Part shown: positions 1 to 10,682 of the stretch, piece after piece
Numbering within the stretch: the stretch's first letter is position 1
Layout: each line of letters opens with the position of its first letter
Made by a program: the position numbers and the translations under genes
The notes under the pieces: model-generated
What the model was told of the DNA's origin: nothing
Databases searched by the model: none
What the model saw: the letters and a program-made list of their open reading frames with translations, nothing else
DNA from: Ophiura sarsii
Taxonomy: Eukaryota > Echinodermata > Ophiuroidea > Amphilepidida > Ophiuridae
Direction of reading: 5' to 3'
NCBI GenBank assembly: GCA_035610835.1
Contig: CM069458.1
Location: 35,768,718-35,832,717 of the forward strand
DNA: 64,000 bases

Positions 1-2714
1 ATGGATTCTGATAATGCACATGGTACAGTTGATAAATAGGAAGCCTGTGCAAAATCAACATAATCTGTTATCCCTATTGATGTTCATTATTTCAATGGAT
101 TCTGATAATGCACATGGTACAGTTGATAAATAGGAAGCCTGTGCAAAATCAACATAATCTGTAATCCCTATTGATGTTCATTATTTCACAATGGATTCTG
201 ATAATGCACACGGTACAGTTGATAAATAGGAAGCCTGTGCAAAATCAACATAATCTGTAATCCCTATTGATGTTCATTATTTCACAATGGATTCTGATAA
301 TGCACATGGTACAGTTGATAAATAGGAAGCCTGTGCAAAATCAACATAATCTGTTATCCCTATTGATGTGAATTATCTCACAATGGATTCTGATAATACA
401 CACGGTACAGTTGATAAATAGGAAGCCTGTGCAAAATCAACATAATCTGTTATCCCTATTGATGTGAATTATCTCACAATGGATTCTGATAATACACACG
501 GTACAGTTGATAAATAGGAAGCCTGTGCAAAATCAACATAATTTGTAATCCCTATTGATGTTCATTATTTCACAATGGATTCTGATAATGCACATGGTAC
601 AGTTGATAAATAGGAAGCCTGTGCAAAATTAACATAATCTGTTATCCCTATTGATGTTCATTATTTCACAATGGATTCTGATAATGCACATGGTACAGTT
701 GATAAATAGGAAGCCTGTGCAAAATCAACATAATCTGTTATCCCTATTGATGTGAATTATCTCACAATGGATTCTGATAATACACACGGTACAGTTGATA
801 AATAGGAAGCCTGTGCAAAATCAACATAATCTGTTATCCCTATTGATGTGAATTATCTCACAATGGATTCTGATAATACACACGGTACAGTTGATAAATA
901 GGAAGCCTGTGCAAAATCAACATAATCTGTTATCCCTATTGATGTGCATTATCTCACAATGGATTCTGATAATGCACACGGTACAGTTGATAAATAGGAA
1001 GCCTGTGCAAAATCAACATAATCTGTAATCCCTATTGATGTTCATTATTTCACAATGGATTCTGATAATGCACATGGTACAGTTGATAAATAGGAAGCCT
1101 GTGCAAAATCAACATAATCTGTTATCCCTATTGATGTTCATTATTTCACAATGGATTCTGATAATGCACATGGTACAGTTGATAAATAGGAAGCCTGTGC
1201 AAAATCAACATAATCTGTAATCCCTATTGATGTTCATTATTTCACAATGGATTCTGATAATGCACATGGTACAGTTGATAAATAGGAAGCCTGTGCAAAA
1301 TCAACATAATCTGTTATCCCTATTGATGTGAATTATCTCACAATGGATTCTGATAATGCACATGGTACAGTTGATAAATAGGAAGCCTGTGCAAAATCAA
1401 CATAATCTGTTATTCCTATTGATGTGCATTATCTCACAATGGATTCTGATAATACACACGGTACAGTTGATAAATAGGAAGCCTGTGCAAAATCAACATA
1501 ATCTGTTATCCCTATTGATGTGAATTATCTCACAATGGATTCTGATAATACACACGGTACAGTTGATAAATAGGAAGCCTGTGCAAAATCAACATAATCT
1601 GTAATCCCTATTGATGTTCATTTTTTCACAATGGATTCTGATAATGCACATGGTACAGTTGATAAATAGGAAGCCTGTGCAAAATTAACATAATCTGTTA
1701 TCACTATTGATGTTCATTATTTCACAATGGATTCTGATAATGCACATGGTACAGTTGATAAATAGGAAGCCTGTGCAAAATCAACATAATCTGTTATCCC
1801 TATTGATGTGAATTATCTCACAATGGATTCTGATAATGCACATGGTACAGTTGATAAATAGGAAGCCTGTGCAAAATCAACATAATCTGTTATCCCTATT
1901 GATGTGAATTATCTCACAATGGATTCTGATAATGCACATGGTACAGTTGATAAATAGGAAGCCTGTGCAAAATCAACATAATCTGTAATCCCTATTGATG
2001 TTCATTATCTCACAATGGATTCTGATAATGCACACGGTACAGTTGATAAATAGGAAGCCTGTATAAAATCAACATAATCTGTTATCCCTATTGATGTTCA
2101 TTATTTCACAATGGATTCTGATAATGCACACGGTACAGTTGATAAATAGGAAGCCTGTGCAAAATCAACATAATCTGTTATCCCTATTGATGTGAATTAT
2201 CTCACAATGGATTCTGATAATACACACGGTACAGTTGATAAATAGGAAGCCTGTGCAAAATCAACATAATCTGTAATCCCTATTGATGTTCATTATCTCA
2301 CAATGGATTCTGATAATGCACACGGTACAGTTGATAAATAGGAAGCCTGTGCAAAATCAACATAATCTGTTATCCCTATTGATGTGAATTATTTCACAAT
2401 GGATTCTGATAATGCACACGGTACAGTTGATAAATAGGAAGCCTGTGCAAAATCAACATAATCTGTTATCCCTATTGATGTGCATTATCTCACAATGGAT
2501 TCTGGTAATGAACACGGTACAGTTGATAAATAGGAAGCCTGTGCAAATCAACAAAATCTGTTATCCCTATTGATATGCATTATCTCACAATGGATTCTGA
2601 TAATGCACATGGTACAGTTGATAAATAGGAAGCCTGTGCAAATCAACAAAATCTGTTATCCCTATTGATATGCATTATCTCACAATGGATTCTGATAATG
2701 CACACGGTACAGTT
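1..2714. repeat. 96-bp satellite array, about 28 copies
   Basis: Head-to-tail units start near 1, 95, 191, 287, 383 and then every 96 bases until the last start at 2685. The first unit is 94 bp, and two late units each lack one base. Each unit opens with ATGGATTCTGATAA and contains GGTACAGTTGATAAATAGGA. Two variant blocks are mixed through the array: one with TTCATTATTTCACA and GCACATGG, the other with GAATTATCTCACA and ACACACGG. The unit is a multiple of three (32 codons), so some frames stay open across two units, but frequent TAA, TGA and TAG variants argue against coding. The array reaches the left window edge, so its true length is unknown. On the right it stops mid-unit at about 2714 and runs into unique sequence. 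Confidence 0.97.
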
Positions 2715-2925
2715 ACCGATTCACTTGACACTGCACGACTTGGACCATTTGTCGATAAAATCCTTGTGAACAACGGCAGATTTGGGAAAACAGGAGAAGC
2801 TCTAGAAGTGTATTGGCTAAAATTGGGTCCTTCAGGTATTAGAGGTCTTGCGAGTGGAGACAAACTCACCCCAATATCTGAGGAAACTGAAGTTACTGGG
2901 GTTTGGATTTGAATTGATGACACAG
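2711..2925. other. Unique segment beside the satellite, open on both strands
   Basis: The satellite gives way here to non-repetitive sequence open for about 80 codons on plus (2670-2912) and about 82 codons on minus (2675-2923). I recognise neither translation. A CAG/GTAAGT donor-like site lies on plus at 2923-2931. In a different plus frame, a TTCAG acceptor-like site at 2831-2835 would give a 90-base exon, 2836-2925, coding 30 residues without a stop. It could be a small exon of another gene, a decayed element piece or the flank that seeded the satellite. The evidence does not separate these. Confidence 0.25.
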
Positions 2926-3211
2926 GTAAGTTGTTGGGTTTACAAGCTTCAACGGTGTGTTATTGACCCAATACAAAGCTGTTCATCAATCCATGGTGTT
3001 ACAATAGATAATATTTAACAAATATTAACAAAATATAACAAATTGCAGCAAATATTCCAACCTGAGAAAGCAGCACTTACACCAATGTGGATATTTCAGT
3101 GGTCAAGATACCAGTTTTTGAAATGCTAACGGGTGACAAACTTAACACAACTATACTATAAGACACAACACTCAATCAAATTGGGGGATGCAAATAACAC
3201 AAAGTGCTTAC
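2926..3211 (-). other. Start of intron 7 of the NACHT-WD gene
   Basis: This lies just downstream of the donor AAG/GTAAGC at 3212/3211 on the minus strand. It is AT-rich and has no open frame or convincing acceptor in gene orientation. The next exon, with more WD repeats, must lie beyond it, probably past the satellite and outside the window. Confidence 0.5.
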
Positions 3212-4939
3212 CTTGATAACCGACACCACATAATGGCCATCGTTTGAGATGGCCGCCATCTTGGTGACAAACTCATGTTGGTTGATCCTGAAGTCATAGA
3301 TGAGTTTACGAGCAGCAAGATCCCACACCAGCAGCGGACTGGGTTTCTGCGTCTCGTCGCCGCACACGCACCGCTCCCCGTTAGCGCTGACCAGCAGACT
3401 GTTCAAAAATCTGTCTTCGCCCACTTTAAAAGTGGACACGACGTCGCCGTTGCTCACATTGATCATATTGACATACATTCGATTTCTGGAGAGCGCCACC
3501 ACATGATCCTTATCGTGCAATGAGAAATACGGCATCTGCTGATTCATGATGCCCTTGAGTTTAGTTTCGAATGTTCCCACGTCTAGATTGTAGATTTTGA
3601 GTTCTCTATTACATAGCACTACTACCCGTGTGTCATCGACAAATCGGACGTCACGCGGGCTGACAATACCAGTTAGTGTCCTCTCTGGTTTTTGTGTTGT
3701 AGTATTCCAGACTATTAGCTTGCCGTCTTCTGTACCGATTGATACCATATGAGTTTTGTTAGACTTGAATCTGAATAGTCCGGACAGTTCATGCTTTGGA
3801 GTTACTTGCGATGCGCTGTTATCCTCCTCCCCGACTTTGAGTAGACAATCTGTCGATGGCAAGAAATTCAGACTGGGTGGTGGGTTGGCTTGGTCTATAA
3901 ACTTCTTCACTTTAGAATAGCTAGAACCTTTCTTCTTCATAAATGTCCCTAACCGCTGTTGTAACTGAGTGTACAATTGGGCACCATCGCACGACAGAGC
4001 GTACGCCGACAACTGTAGAAACTCTTCTAGAAGTTCCAAGTCAGAGTTTGTAGAGTCTTTCGGCTTGGCAAGACCAATGTCTTCCATAACGCTGTAGACA
4101 TCGCACGCCTGAAGCTTAGCTCCAAACCATTCCACATCCCAGATGTACTTCTCCACAAACTTCTTCTCGCCGCTGTGGAATGCATGATGGACTAATTCAT
4201 GAAAGCGCCTCATGTTGGCATGCCTGCCGTAATTGCTTGGCTGAGGTAGGACATGCCTATCCATAGGGACCTCAATACCGCCCTCTTTGACGCAAGGTTT
4301 CTTCTTCTTAGACCATCGTCCTTGAAAGTAATCTACGAAAGCTTTGTGTATCTGCCTCTTTGTTTGATCGGCAGCGACATAGCGCTTAATTGCAACATCC
4401 CGGAAACACTGATGAGCCCAAGTCCTTAGGTTATGGTGATCGGCTACACATTCCAATAGGAAAGGGGATAACTCTTGACAAAGAGAAACCCATAGAAATG
4501 TTGGTACCCGCCTTATAGACGGTTGCGACTTGGAATAGATCTCATCTAATACTGCATCATCACATGATAATAAATCGTTCATTTCAGCGTCTGAGAGTCC
4601 GTGCCTAGCCAGACTCATGTACCCTAATGCGCGTCCTACGGCAACTTTGCCGTATCGCTCTTCTAGAGTCTGTAATAATGCCTCAAATTGATTGCTTAGG
4701 TCTTTGGATAGACCCTGCGTTTCTGCAGAGTCATAGCTGTGCCATCGACAAGCGGCAGTGCAAGCCAGCTTGACAAAGAGCGGTGACGGCGAGTCCTTGA
4801 TAGCTTCTTGCAAACGTTCATATTGATCTTTTGATAATGTCCTCCCCTTTGACTTGAGGGTATTGTCACGTATCGTGTTGGCATCGCTAGCAGATAGAGG
4901 ATTGATTTCCACAAAGGTGGCCTTGTCTTGTAGAAGAGA
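3212..4939 (-). CDS. NACHT-WD gene, exon 7 (NACHT-associated region and first WD repeats)
   Basis: The acceptor CACCCATTGCAG/TCT and donor AAG/GTAAGC bound 1728 bases with no stop (576 codons, phase 0), coding residues 582-1157. Residues about 582-720 complete the NACHT and winged-helix part (PLFVKLACTAACRW, then a long helix and LSDAEMNDLLS). About 720-960 is helical, with DYFQGRW and HELVHHAF. From about 965 there are WD40 strands: VSIGTEDGKLIVWN, LKIYNLDVGT and SPLLVWDLAARKL. Only about four blades are present. Length, composition and motif order make this the most secure exon. It is the last in the window, so the protein is incomplete at its C-terminus. Confidence 0.95.
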
Positions 4940-5091
4940 CTGCAATGGGTGATAAAGAAATAGAAATAATTAGTGCAAGATGTTGGTCTTGTAAAAGAGA
5001 TTGTACATTTCTGAAAGCCTTGAATTCAAAAACCACATATTATTTGAGATGAATAAATATAGAAAAAGGTCAACAACTGTACCTTCATTAA

Positions 5092-5371
5092 TTAACCCTA
5101 ACCCCACTACTCCATACAAAATCATCCAAAATAAAACTATCTCCACGCGCGTGCTGCTGCATTGGCTCGATTACGTCACCTACCGCAGGCATATGTGGGC
5201 ACGAAGTTTGTGCCCGCATATGCGCTGGGGAGTTAGCTCAGTTGATAGGAGCACAGACTGGGGTGTGGATGGTCCCGGGATCGAATCCCGGGGGGTGCTC
5301 GGTGATTTTTCGGGTTAAACCCCCCCCCCACCCGATACACGCAAAAACATAGCCGTGGGAGTTAGAGTTAA
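5092..5371 (+). mobile_element. TTAA-flanked element with tRNA-like module, family A copy 1
   Basis: The ends are TTAACCCTAACCCCAC and, inverted, TTAACTCTAACTCCCAC, so both sit at TTAA. Inside, an A-box (TTAGCTCAGTTGATAGG) and B-box (GGATCGAATCCCGG) lie in tRNA order at about 5230-5290. They are preceded by a head with a GTGGGCAC...GTGCCCGC inverted repeat and followed by CGGTGATTTTTCGGGTTAAA and a C-run. The second copy at 26360-26653 shares head, tRNA part and tail. SINE-like inside, piggyBac-MITE-like at the ends. Confidence 0.8.
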
Positions 5372-5821
5372 AGGGAAAGGGCAAATTATCTTATGGGTTC
5401 AAATTTTCAGAAACAAATCCTTTGATCCTTAGACATGAAGTCTTTAATCATTATTTGACAACACCAGAGACAGTCCCCTAAAGGTAACAACTAACATCTG
5501 GCAAAGGAATCAGAATTTATAGGTATGGGTTCCAAATTGCGAACAAAAATAATCAAAAGAATTTTTGAAAAAAATAAAATAAGAAATGGGTACCACTCCC
5601 AAAAACGATATATAATCAGTTATGGCTAATGAACTCACGGGGCATGCAGTAGATAGACTATTAACTCCCCGCCATAAGTATCACTTAGTGTATCGGTGAC
5701 ACATTCCAAGCTAATCATAATTAATAATGCAGAGAACTTGTTTTTCTTGACATTCGAAACCTTAAGTGAAAAGGACTAAGTAGGTCACTGCCGTAATAGC
5801 TGGGAGGATTCTGAAAACACA

Positions 5822-5878
5822 CCAAGCAGCTATTGTGGATTGTTAGGTAAACCATACGTAAGTAAAATAGCTGCTTGG
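5822..5878. repeat. Hairpin, CCAAGCAGCTATT arms
   Basis: Perfect 13-bp arms CCAAGCAGCTATT and AATAGCTGCTTGG enclose 31 nt. A similar GGCAGCTA/TAGCTGCC hairpin follows at about 5943-5993. Confidence 0.6.
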
Positions 5879-6607
5879 AGGTACAGCATCCTGTATAATC
5901 AAGGGTGTATCCAGTTTCTGATGGGATTTGAAAGAAATCAAGAGGCAGCTAATGCGAATTGTTAGCTAAAACCTTAATTAGTAAAATAGCTGCCCTAGGG
6001 GTAAAGTGTACCAAGCAATCTAGAGTGAATGATGTTTCTTATTAAGAAGTCATTGAATCTTGGACTTTTTCTCTTCTATAGTGAAACAATGTCTAGATTG
6101 TACTCGGGTGTCATCCACCTCAAACACTATTGTTTTTAAAAAAACACTGTCAAAACAGCTATTTTTGGAGGCTGGAAAACCATTAGATACACATAAGGTG
6201 AGTTTTTCTCCTTTCAATTCATTAGAATGAATTGGCAATAGAAATCAGTTTGCTTGTCTGGGAATGACATATTCCACTTAAACAAATATCAGATTTTTGT
6301 TGCAAGTTTACATAATTTTTTTCACATTACTAATGGTATATTGATATTTTTGGTTAGAGAACAGACATTTTGACGGGCTATAGGAGTGTCTGACAAAGCA
6401 AAATGACAATTACATAGACAACATAGTACAACTGTTTTGCATTTAGAAGTCACTCAAACCATTTGTGTAGCTAAGTCTCAAGAATTGTCAGTGAACTCCA
6501 CACATTTCATACCATTTTTATGAGCTGCCAAATTGAGATAATAAATATTTCTGACAGAATGGGAGTGATATTTTTTTTTTATACATGAGATTCATTTGGA
6601 ACCCTTA

Positions 6608-6692
6608 GGCTATATTAAAAAAATCGTTTGTCTCAAAGCTCCCGTGCGCGTTAGTTAATTGATGCGCGTTAGAAAAAAAAATAATGAAAAAA

Positions 6693-6726
<34 letters not shown>

Positions 6727-7230
6727 AAGAGCTGTTTTGTAAAAGGGCCTACATCCACTTCTGCCTTTTTACTCATTTTGCATTATTTAATGGATGGCTG
6801 TTCATTATGTGGAATTTGGCTTGTACTGGTTGGTGCCTCAATTGGCGTGCATGGATGCACTAATCCAAGTCATAGAAACAGTAATGAACACAGCCATACA
6901 ATAATTTGATTCATTCCATGGACCTGTCAATACAAATTCACTAATGCAAAATGAGTAACATGTCGGGGTGGTCTGGTGGCCCTTTTGCAACAAAGCTCTT
7001 CATATATTTTTTTTTTCTCAAAAAAACCACACAAAAAACCTAAATTTCACAGATTTTTCAGATTTTCAATGATCACATCATCTTAAATACAAAAGTTCAC
7101 TTTTACAAGGATTTCAATATTTCATATTTATAAAAAAAAAAGTTAAAAAAACATTTTAAAAAAAATCGCATTCCGCATTAGGTTTTGAAAAACTAAAGAG
7201 CTTTGAGACCAAAGATTTTTTAATATAGCC
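6608..7230. mobile_element. GGCTATATTA-family TIR element, interrupted by a second element
   Basis: The inverted ends GGCTATATTAAAAAAATCG and, inverted, GGCTATATTAAAAAATCTTT continue into TTGTCTCAAAGCTCCCG-type sequence. The right arm carries CGCATTCCGCATTAGG as in the other copies. An unrelated TIR element at 6725-7001 is inserted after an (AT)n run, so the host element would be about 346 bp without it. Confidence 0.85.
6725..7001. mobile_element. AAGAGCT...AGCTCTT element nested in the 6608 element
   Basis: AAAGAGCTGTTTTGTAAAAG and, inverted, GAAGAGCTTTGTTGCAAAAG are its inverted ends. The body shares GGCGTGCATGGATGCACTAA and AATGCAAAATGAGTAACATG with the copy at 54553-54828. Nesting shows it is the younger insertion. 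Confidence 0.85.
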
Positions 7231-7318
7231 TTATATGTTAACACCCAAATGATTTTTCCATATCCAGATAAATCTATTCAACAACTTTTAGGAATTTTTC
7301 ACCCCAAATTCTTTTTGA

Positions 7319-7523
7319 CTACTGTATAAGTGTTCATTTTCGCGTGTATACATTTTCGCGCTTTGCAGATTTTGTAAAATTTTGTGTGTTTTTATTTTCG
7401 CGATTATGAGCTTCCTCACATAGACCTACATACAAAATGAATATATTTGCATGTTTTTATTTTCGCGCTTGCTGATTTGAGCGGGAAAATAAATGTAGCG
7501 CGAAGATTTCTACTGTTACAGTA
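7319..7523. mobile_element. TACTGTAAAAG-family miniature element, copy 1
   Basis: The ends TACTGTATAAGTG and CTACTGTTACAGTA are degenerate inverted repeats. The body has repeated TTTTCGCG blocks and a CACATAGACCTA core, as in the copies at 16360 and 56769. It lies 34 bp from the donor of exon 6. Confidence 0.75.
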
Positions 7524-7557
7524 TTTTTCACCCCAATTTTGTTTTGACTACACTCAC

Positions 7558-7764
7558 CTGTAACTTCTTGAATCCTACAAAAGTTGTGCCTTTCGTTGTC
7601 AAAATCATCTTCACATTTGCTGGTAATGTGTGAGGGATCCATTCACATGACTGCGCTTCTGTCGATGGAAACTGATCTATGCCATCTATGATGACCACTA
7701 GAGGGCGCTCTGCTGATACTCTCTTCAAAAGTCTGGGTAGATCCTTATCTAGCCTCTTGTATCC
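7558..7764 (-). CDS. NACHT-WD gene, exon 6 (Walker B)
   Basis: The acceptor TTTTCTTGCAG/GGA and donor CAG/GTGAGT bound 207 bases (69 codons), phase 0 on both sides, coding residues 513-581. PLVVIIDGIDQF (about 533-544) is the Walker B strand with Asp539 and Asp542. LPANVKMILTTK follows, matching the sensor-1 strand in STAND ATPases. A miniature element ends only 34 bp from the donor, at 7523. Both flanking junctions are phase 0, so this exon could be skipped without a frameshift, though that would remove Walker B. Confidence 0.9.
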
Positions 7765-7973
7765 CTGCAAGAAAATGCGATACAGTCAATATATGGTCCG
7801 TATCTCGTGCAGTGAAGTCAATGCATATTCCAGTGACAGATGTAACACAATTGTTAATTGACAGTGGCGTAGCTACAATCAAGGCAAAAACAGTTGGTCT
7901 GATAGGACAAAAGTGTAATAAGTTGTGTCAAGTGTGCCAACTATTTTTTTCCTTGATTGTAGGTCTTTCATGT

Positions 7974-7994
7974 GGGGGGGGGGGGGGGGGGGGG
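7974..7994. repeat. 21-base poly-G run
   Basis: An uninterrupted G-run in intron 5, about 210 bp upstream of the exon 6 acceptor in gene orientation. Confidence 0.95.
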
Positions 7995-8175
7995 CGGTGA
8001 AGCGGGCAAAAAGTAAAAGTGAACCGACAAGGACTTTACCAGGCTGTCAACTTTGAGATTGCTTCTGAGTCAGACATTTGAGAGAGAGGGTGGATGTGAC
8101 GTGGCATCTCCCAAACCTGTGCGAAAAATCGAGCTTGATAAACCGACAATGCCAATCTCAACCGACACGACTCGA

Positions 8176-10237
8176 ATATGGGCGGGTTCAAGAAAAATGG
8201 CACCAAAGTGGGACATTTTGTCGAAAATTTTAAACACGATTTCAGTTCTTTTTTTTGATGTTATTGTGATGTTAGGATGTCAAAGTTTATAAAATAACTT
8301 GAGGGGCATTCCAAAAAAATCACTTTTTTTTTTTTTTGCATCTTCAATACAGAAAATGCATTTTTATTGTGAAACAACACTTACAATTTGTCCTTTGGTT
8401 ATCTTTTAGTAATTGTCTATATAAACACTACTTCCAAGGTTCAAATGTGAGTTAGAACATTGTTCATTAACAAAACACACCTTAACAATGCATTTACATC
8501 ACAAAAAGTTCAAAAAAATCATTTCTTGTGTAAAACAACACTATTTTTTTCACTTTGATGGCACTAAGTTTTTTTTCCTTCAAAAACAAGTAGCAATAAG
8601 ATTTAACGATAGCTTTATATCAAGCACCTTGCTGATCTGAAACTACACAGAAAGTTTCAAGTTCCTACTACAATCTATGGCGACATAGTGTGCCAGTAAA
8701 AATGAATATATTTGTACATTTACTAGTGTTACACTCCTGACAGAGCAATTCTAGCTAAGGTATCACATATTTTGAGGATCAATAAAATGATTCCCATCAT
8801 TTTTGAACTAATTATGAACATTGCCCAATACATATATTCCAATAGCAATCTGTCATCATACATAAAACTGGACAATTTTAATTTTACCAAGATTTTTTTC
8901 AAATTTTACTCTGAAAGTTTTCCACTTACAGTGTCAAAAGTATATAGACTTAATAAACAAAGGAACTGTAAATCAGTTTTCTACATTTTAGTTAAAATAT
9001 CTTGTTCATACAAAATCATGCTGAAAGTATGGATTTCTATTACCATCCATTGTAGGACAGTGCAGCATTAAAGAAGCACATACAATTTGTACAATTTGGT
9101 GTTACACTCCTGACTTAGCAATATTGTTAATATAAATACAACACTATGAGAATTATGAATAGTGTTTCCCATTGTTTACAGTACATTTAGAGGCATATAA
9201 GGTGTGCACTGGAAGTATCTCAAATATTCATGATACAAATTGAACACATTAAACTGAAAAATCACATTCCCACTCTTATTTCAAAAACATTTGAACTTGA
9301 ATAATGGAGTTATCTCTTCCAATTATGTTTGAAGTGATGGGGAAAATGCTATATATTGTATAAATTTCATGGTGGACTATTAATCAATGTAATACTGGAT
9401 CAAATAATGTCACAATTTAAAACATGTATGAGTATATATCTGCAGTAAATACATTGACACTTCTACCGTAAAATAGTGTTACACTCCTGACAAACACTTA
9501 TTTGCTCTCTGTCAAAGACACAAGTGACACAACATATTTTGTTTTGTTACATTTAGTTTATTCCATCATGGTACAACAACAAAACAATATTATTGCTTAA
9601 GGTCATCTGCTTCATAGTAAAAAAAAAATGAGATGAACGTCAATGTTACACTCCTGACATTCTTGGGTCATCACAATAAAATGCGTAACCGGTGATACTG
9701 AAATGCAATTATCACAAGTCAATTGGCCATTTAGTGAAAGGCAATAGAATACCAATTCAAAATATGCAAAAATGAATAGCAAGCTTTGTGTTCATCTTGC
9801 TTACTTTTACCAATTTGTTCAAAGATTTGGATTTGACCCCATTTTTCAGAAACCAAACTGTAATGATGTATTTATAATTTTTATAGACATATAGCAGCTA
9901 ATGTTCTAAGTGATTTGTTCTGAATGAAAGTTAACACTTCAAATATTAAAAACATCCATGTTAGGGGTCAGTAGGAACATTGGATTTTTTGTTCTGGCCT
10001 ACTGAAATTACATGTCCAATTTTATTGTCCCACAAAAACGTTACACTCCTGACACTTTTTGGGGTCATAAACGGCAACAAAAAAAAATCCGAAGTAGTTT
10101 CAGTTAAATAAATGTGGCACAAATAAGAGACAATAGTAGCACACATTTTGGAACAATTACCTATTCTGTAAACCACTTTGTATTAGTGATAGGAGGTAAA
10201 ATGTGAATGGTGCCATTTTTTTTGAACCCGCCCATAT
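8176..10237. mobile_element. 2.06-kb TIR-bounded block with five copies of GTTACACTCCTGAC
   Basis: The left end ATATGGGCGGGTTCAAGAAA and right end, inverted, ATATGGGCGGGTTCAAAAAA match over about 30 bp through AATGGCACCA with one mismatch. Between them lies AT-rich sequence with no convincing protein. The 14-mer GTTACACTCCTGAC occurs five times in one orientation (8728, 9111, 9478, 9645, 10040). It could be a deletion derivative of a larger transposon with internal binding sites, or a decayed coding repeat. Confidence 0.7.
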
Positions 10238-10565
10238 GGGGGGGGGGGGTCCTCTCTGTCTCCGCCACTTTTTTTTTATCACAGTAGGTAAATACTATCG
10301 CACATCAGAATCGCATGTGTATTTTTTAAGCTGCCAACACTGAAATGCATACTGATGGTACTGCACAGTGGAAGATAAATGGTTTGACAATTTATATTAT
10401 ATCACATGTGATAATTATATAGTATTGACACAAGAATATATTGTATGAGCTAGAATTTGACTTGTGCAATATTTTTACATCAAGTCCAATATATTATTGT
10501 ATCACACGAAAATAAGACATTCAATATTGCAGCATGTAGACTGATATTGGGTTCGATCATGATTT

Positions 10566-10682
10566 TAGGATTAATTTAGATACCTTTTTTTAACCACGTG
10601 GTTGTTGAGCTCCGTAGCGATGACCTCGAAAGCTACGGAGCTCAACAACCATGGTTCGAATAAGGTATCTAAATTAATCCTA
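10566..10682. mobile_element. 117-bp foldback element with perfect 18-bp stem
   Basis: TAGGATTAATTTAGATACC and its inverse form the outer arms. The inner stem GTTGTTGAGCTCCGTAGC (10602-10619) pairs perfectly with 10632-10649 around a 12-nt loop. The whole unit folds into one long hairpin. It is probably a foldback MITE; a small-RNA precursor is possible. Confidence 0.85.

Larger units (their letters stand above)
4940..7557 (-). other. Intron 6 (2.6 kb)
   Basis: It separates exon 6 from exon 7. It holds a tRNA-like TTAA element (5092-5371), small hairpins around 5822-5990, a nested pair of TIR elements (6608-7230 with 6725-7001 inside) and a TACTGTAAAAG-type element (7319-7523). I see nothing coding. 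5372-5820 and 6000-6600 look like plain AT-rich intron. Confidence 0.7.

Noticed and set aside
1035..1220. Open frame of two 31-residue repeats inside the satellite
   Set aside because: It is open only because 96 is a multiple of three and two neighbouring units lack the TAA/TGA variants. Most units have stops in this frame.
3275..3523. Plus-strand open frames opposite the large exon
   Set aside because: These are shadows of exon 7. The minus strand has WD40 motifs and proper splice sites.
5230..5300. Functional tRNA gene
   Set aside because: A- and B-boxes are present but no acceptor stem pairs, and a second copy shows it is part of a mobile family.
7679..7861. Plus-strand open frame opposite exon 6
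   Set aside because: It is antisense to the Walker-B exon and has no recognisable protein features.
8772..9071. 99-codon open frame in the 2-kb TIR block
   Set aside because: It is AT-rich, Ile/Asn/Phe-heavy, without motif, splice context or conservation evidence.
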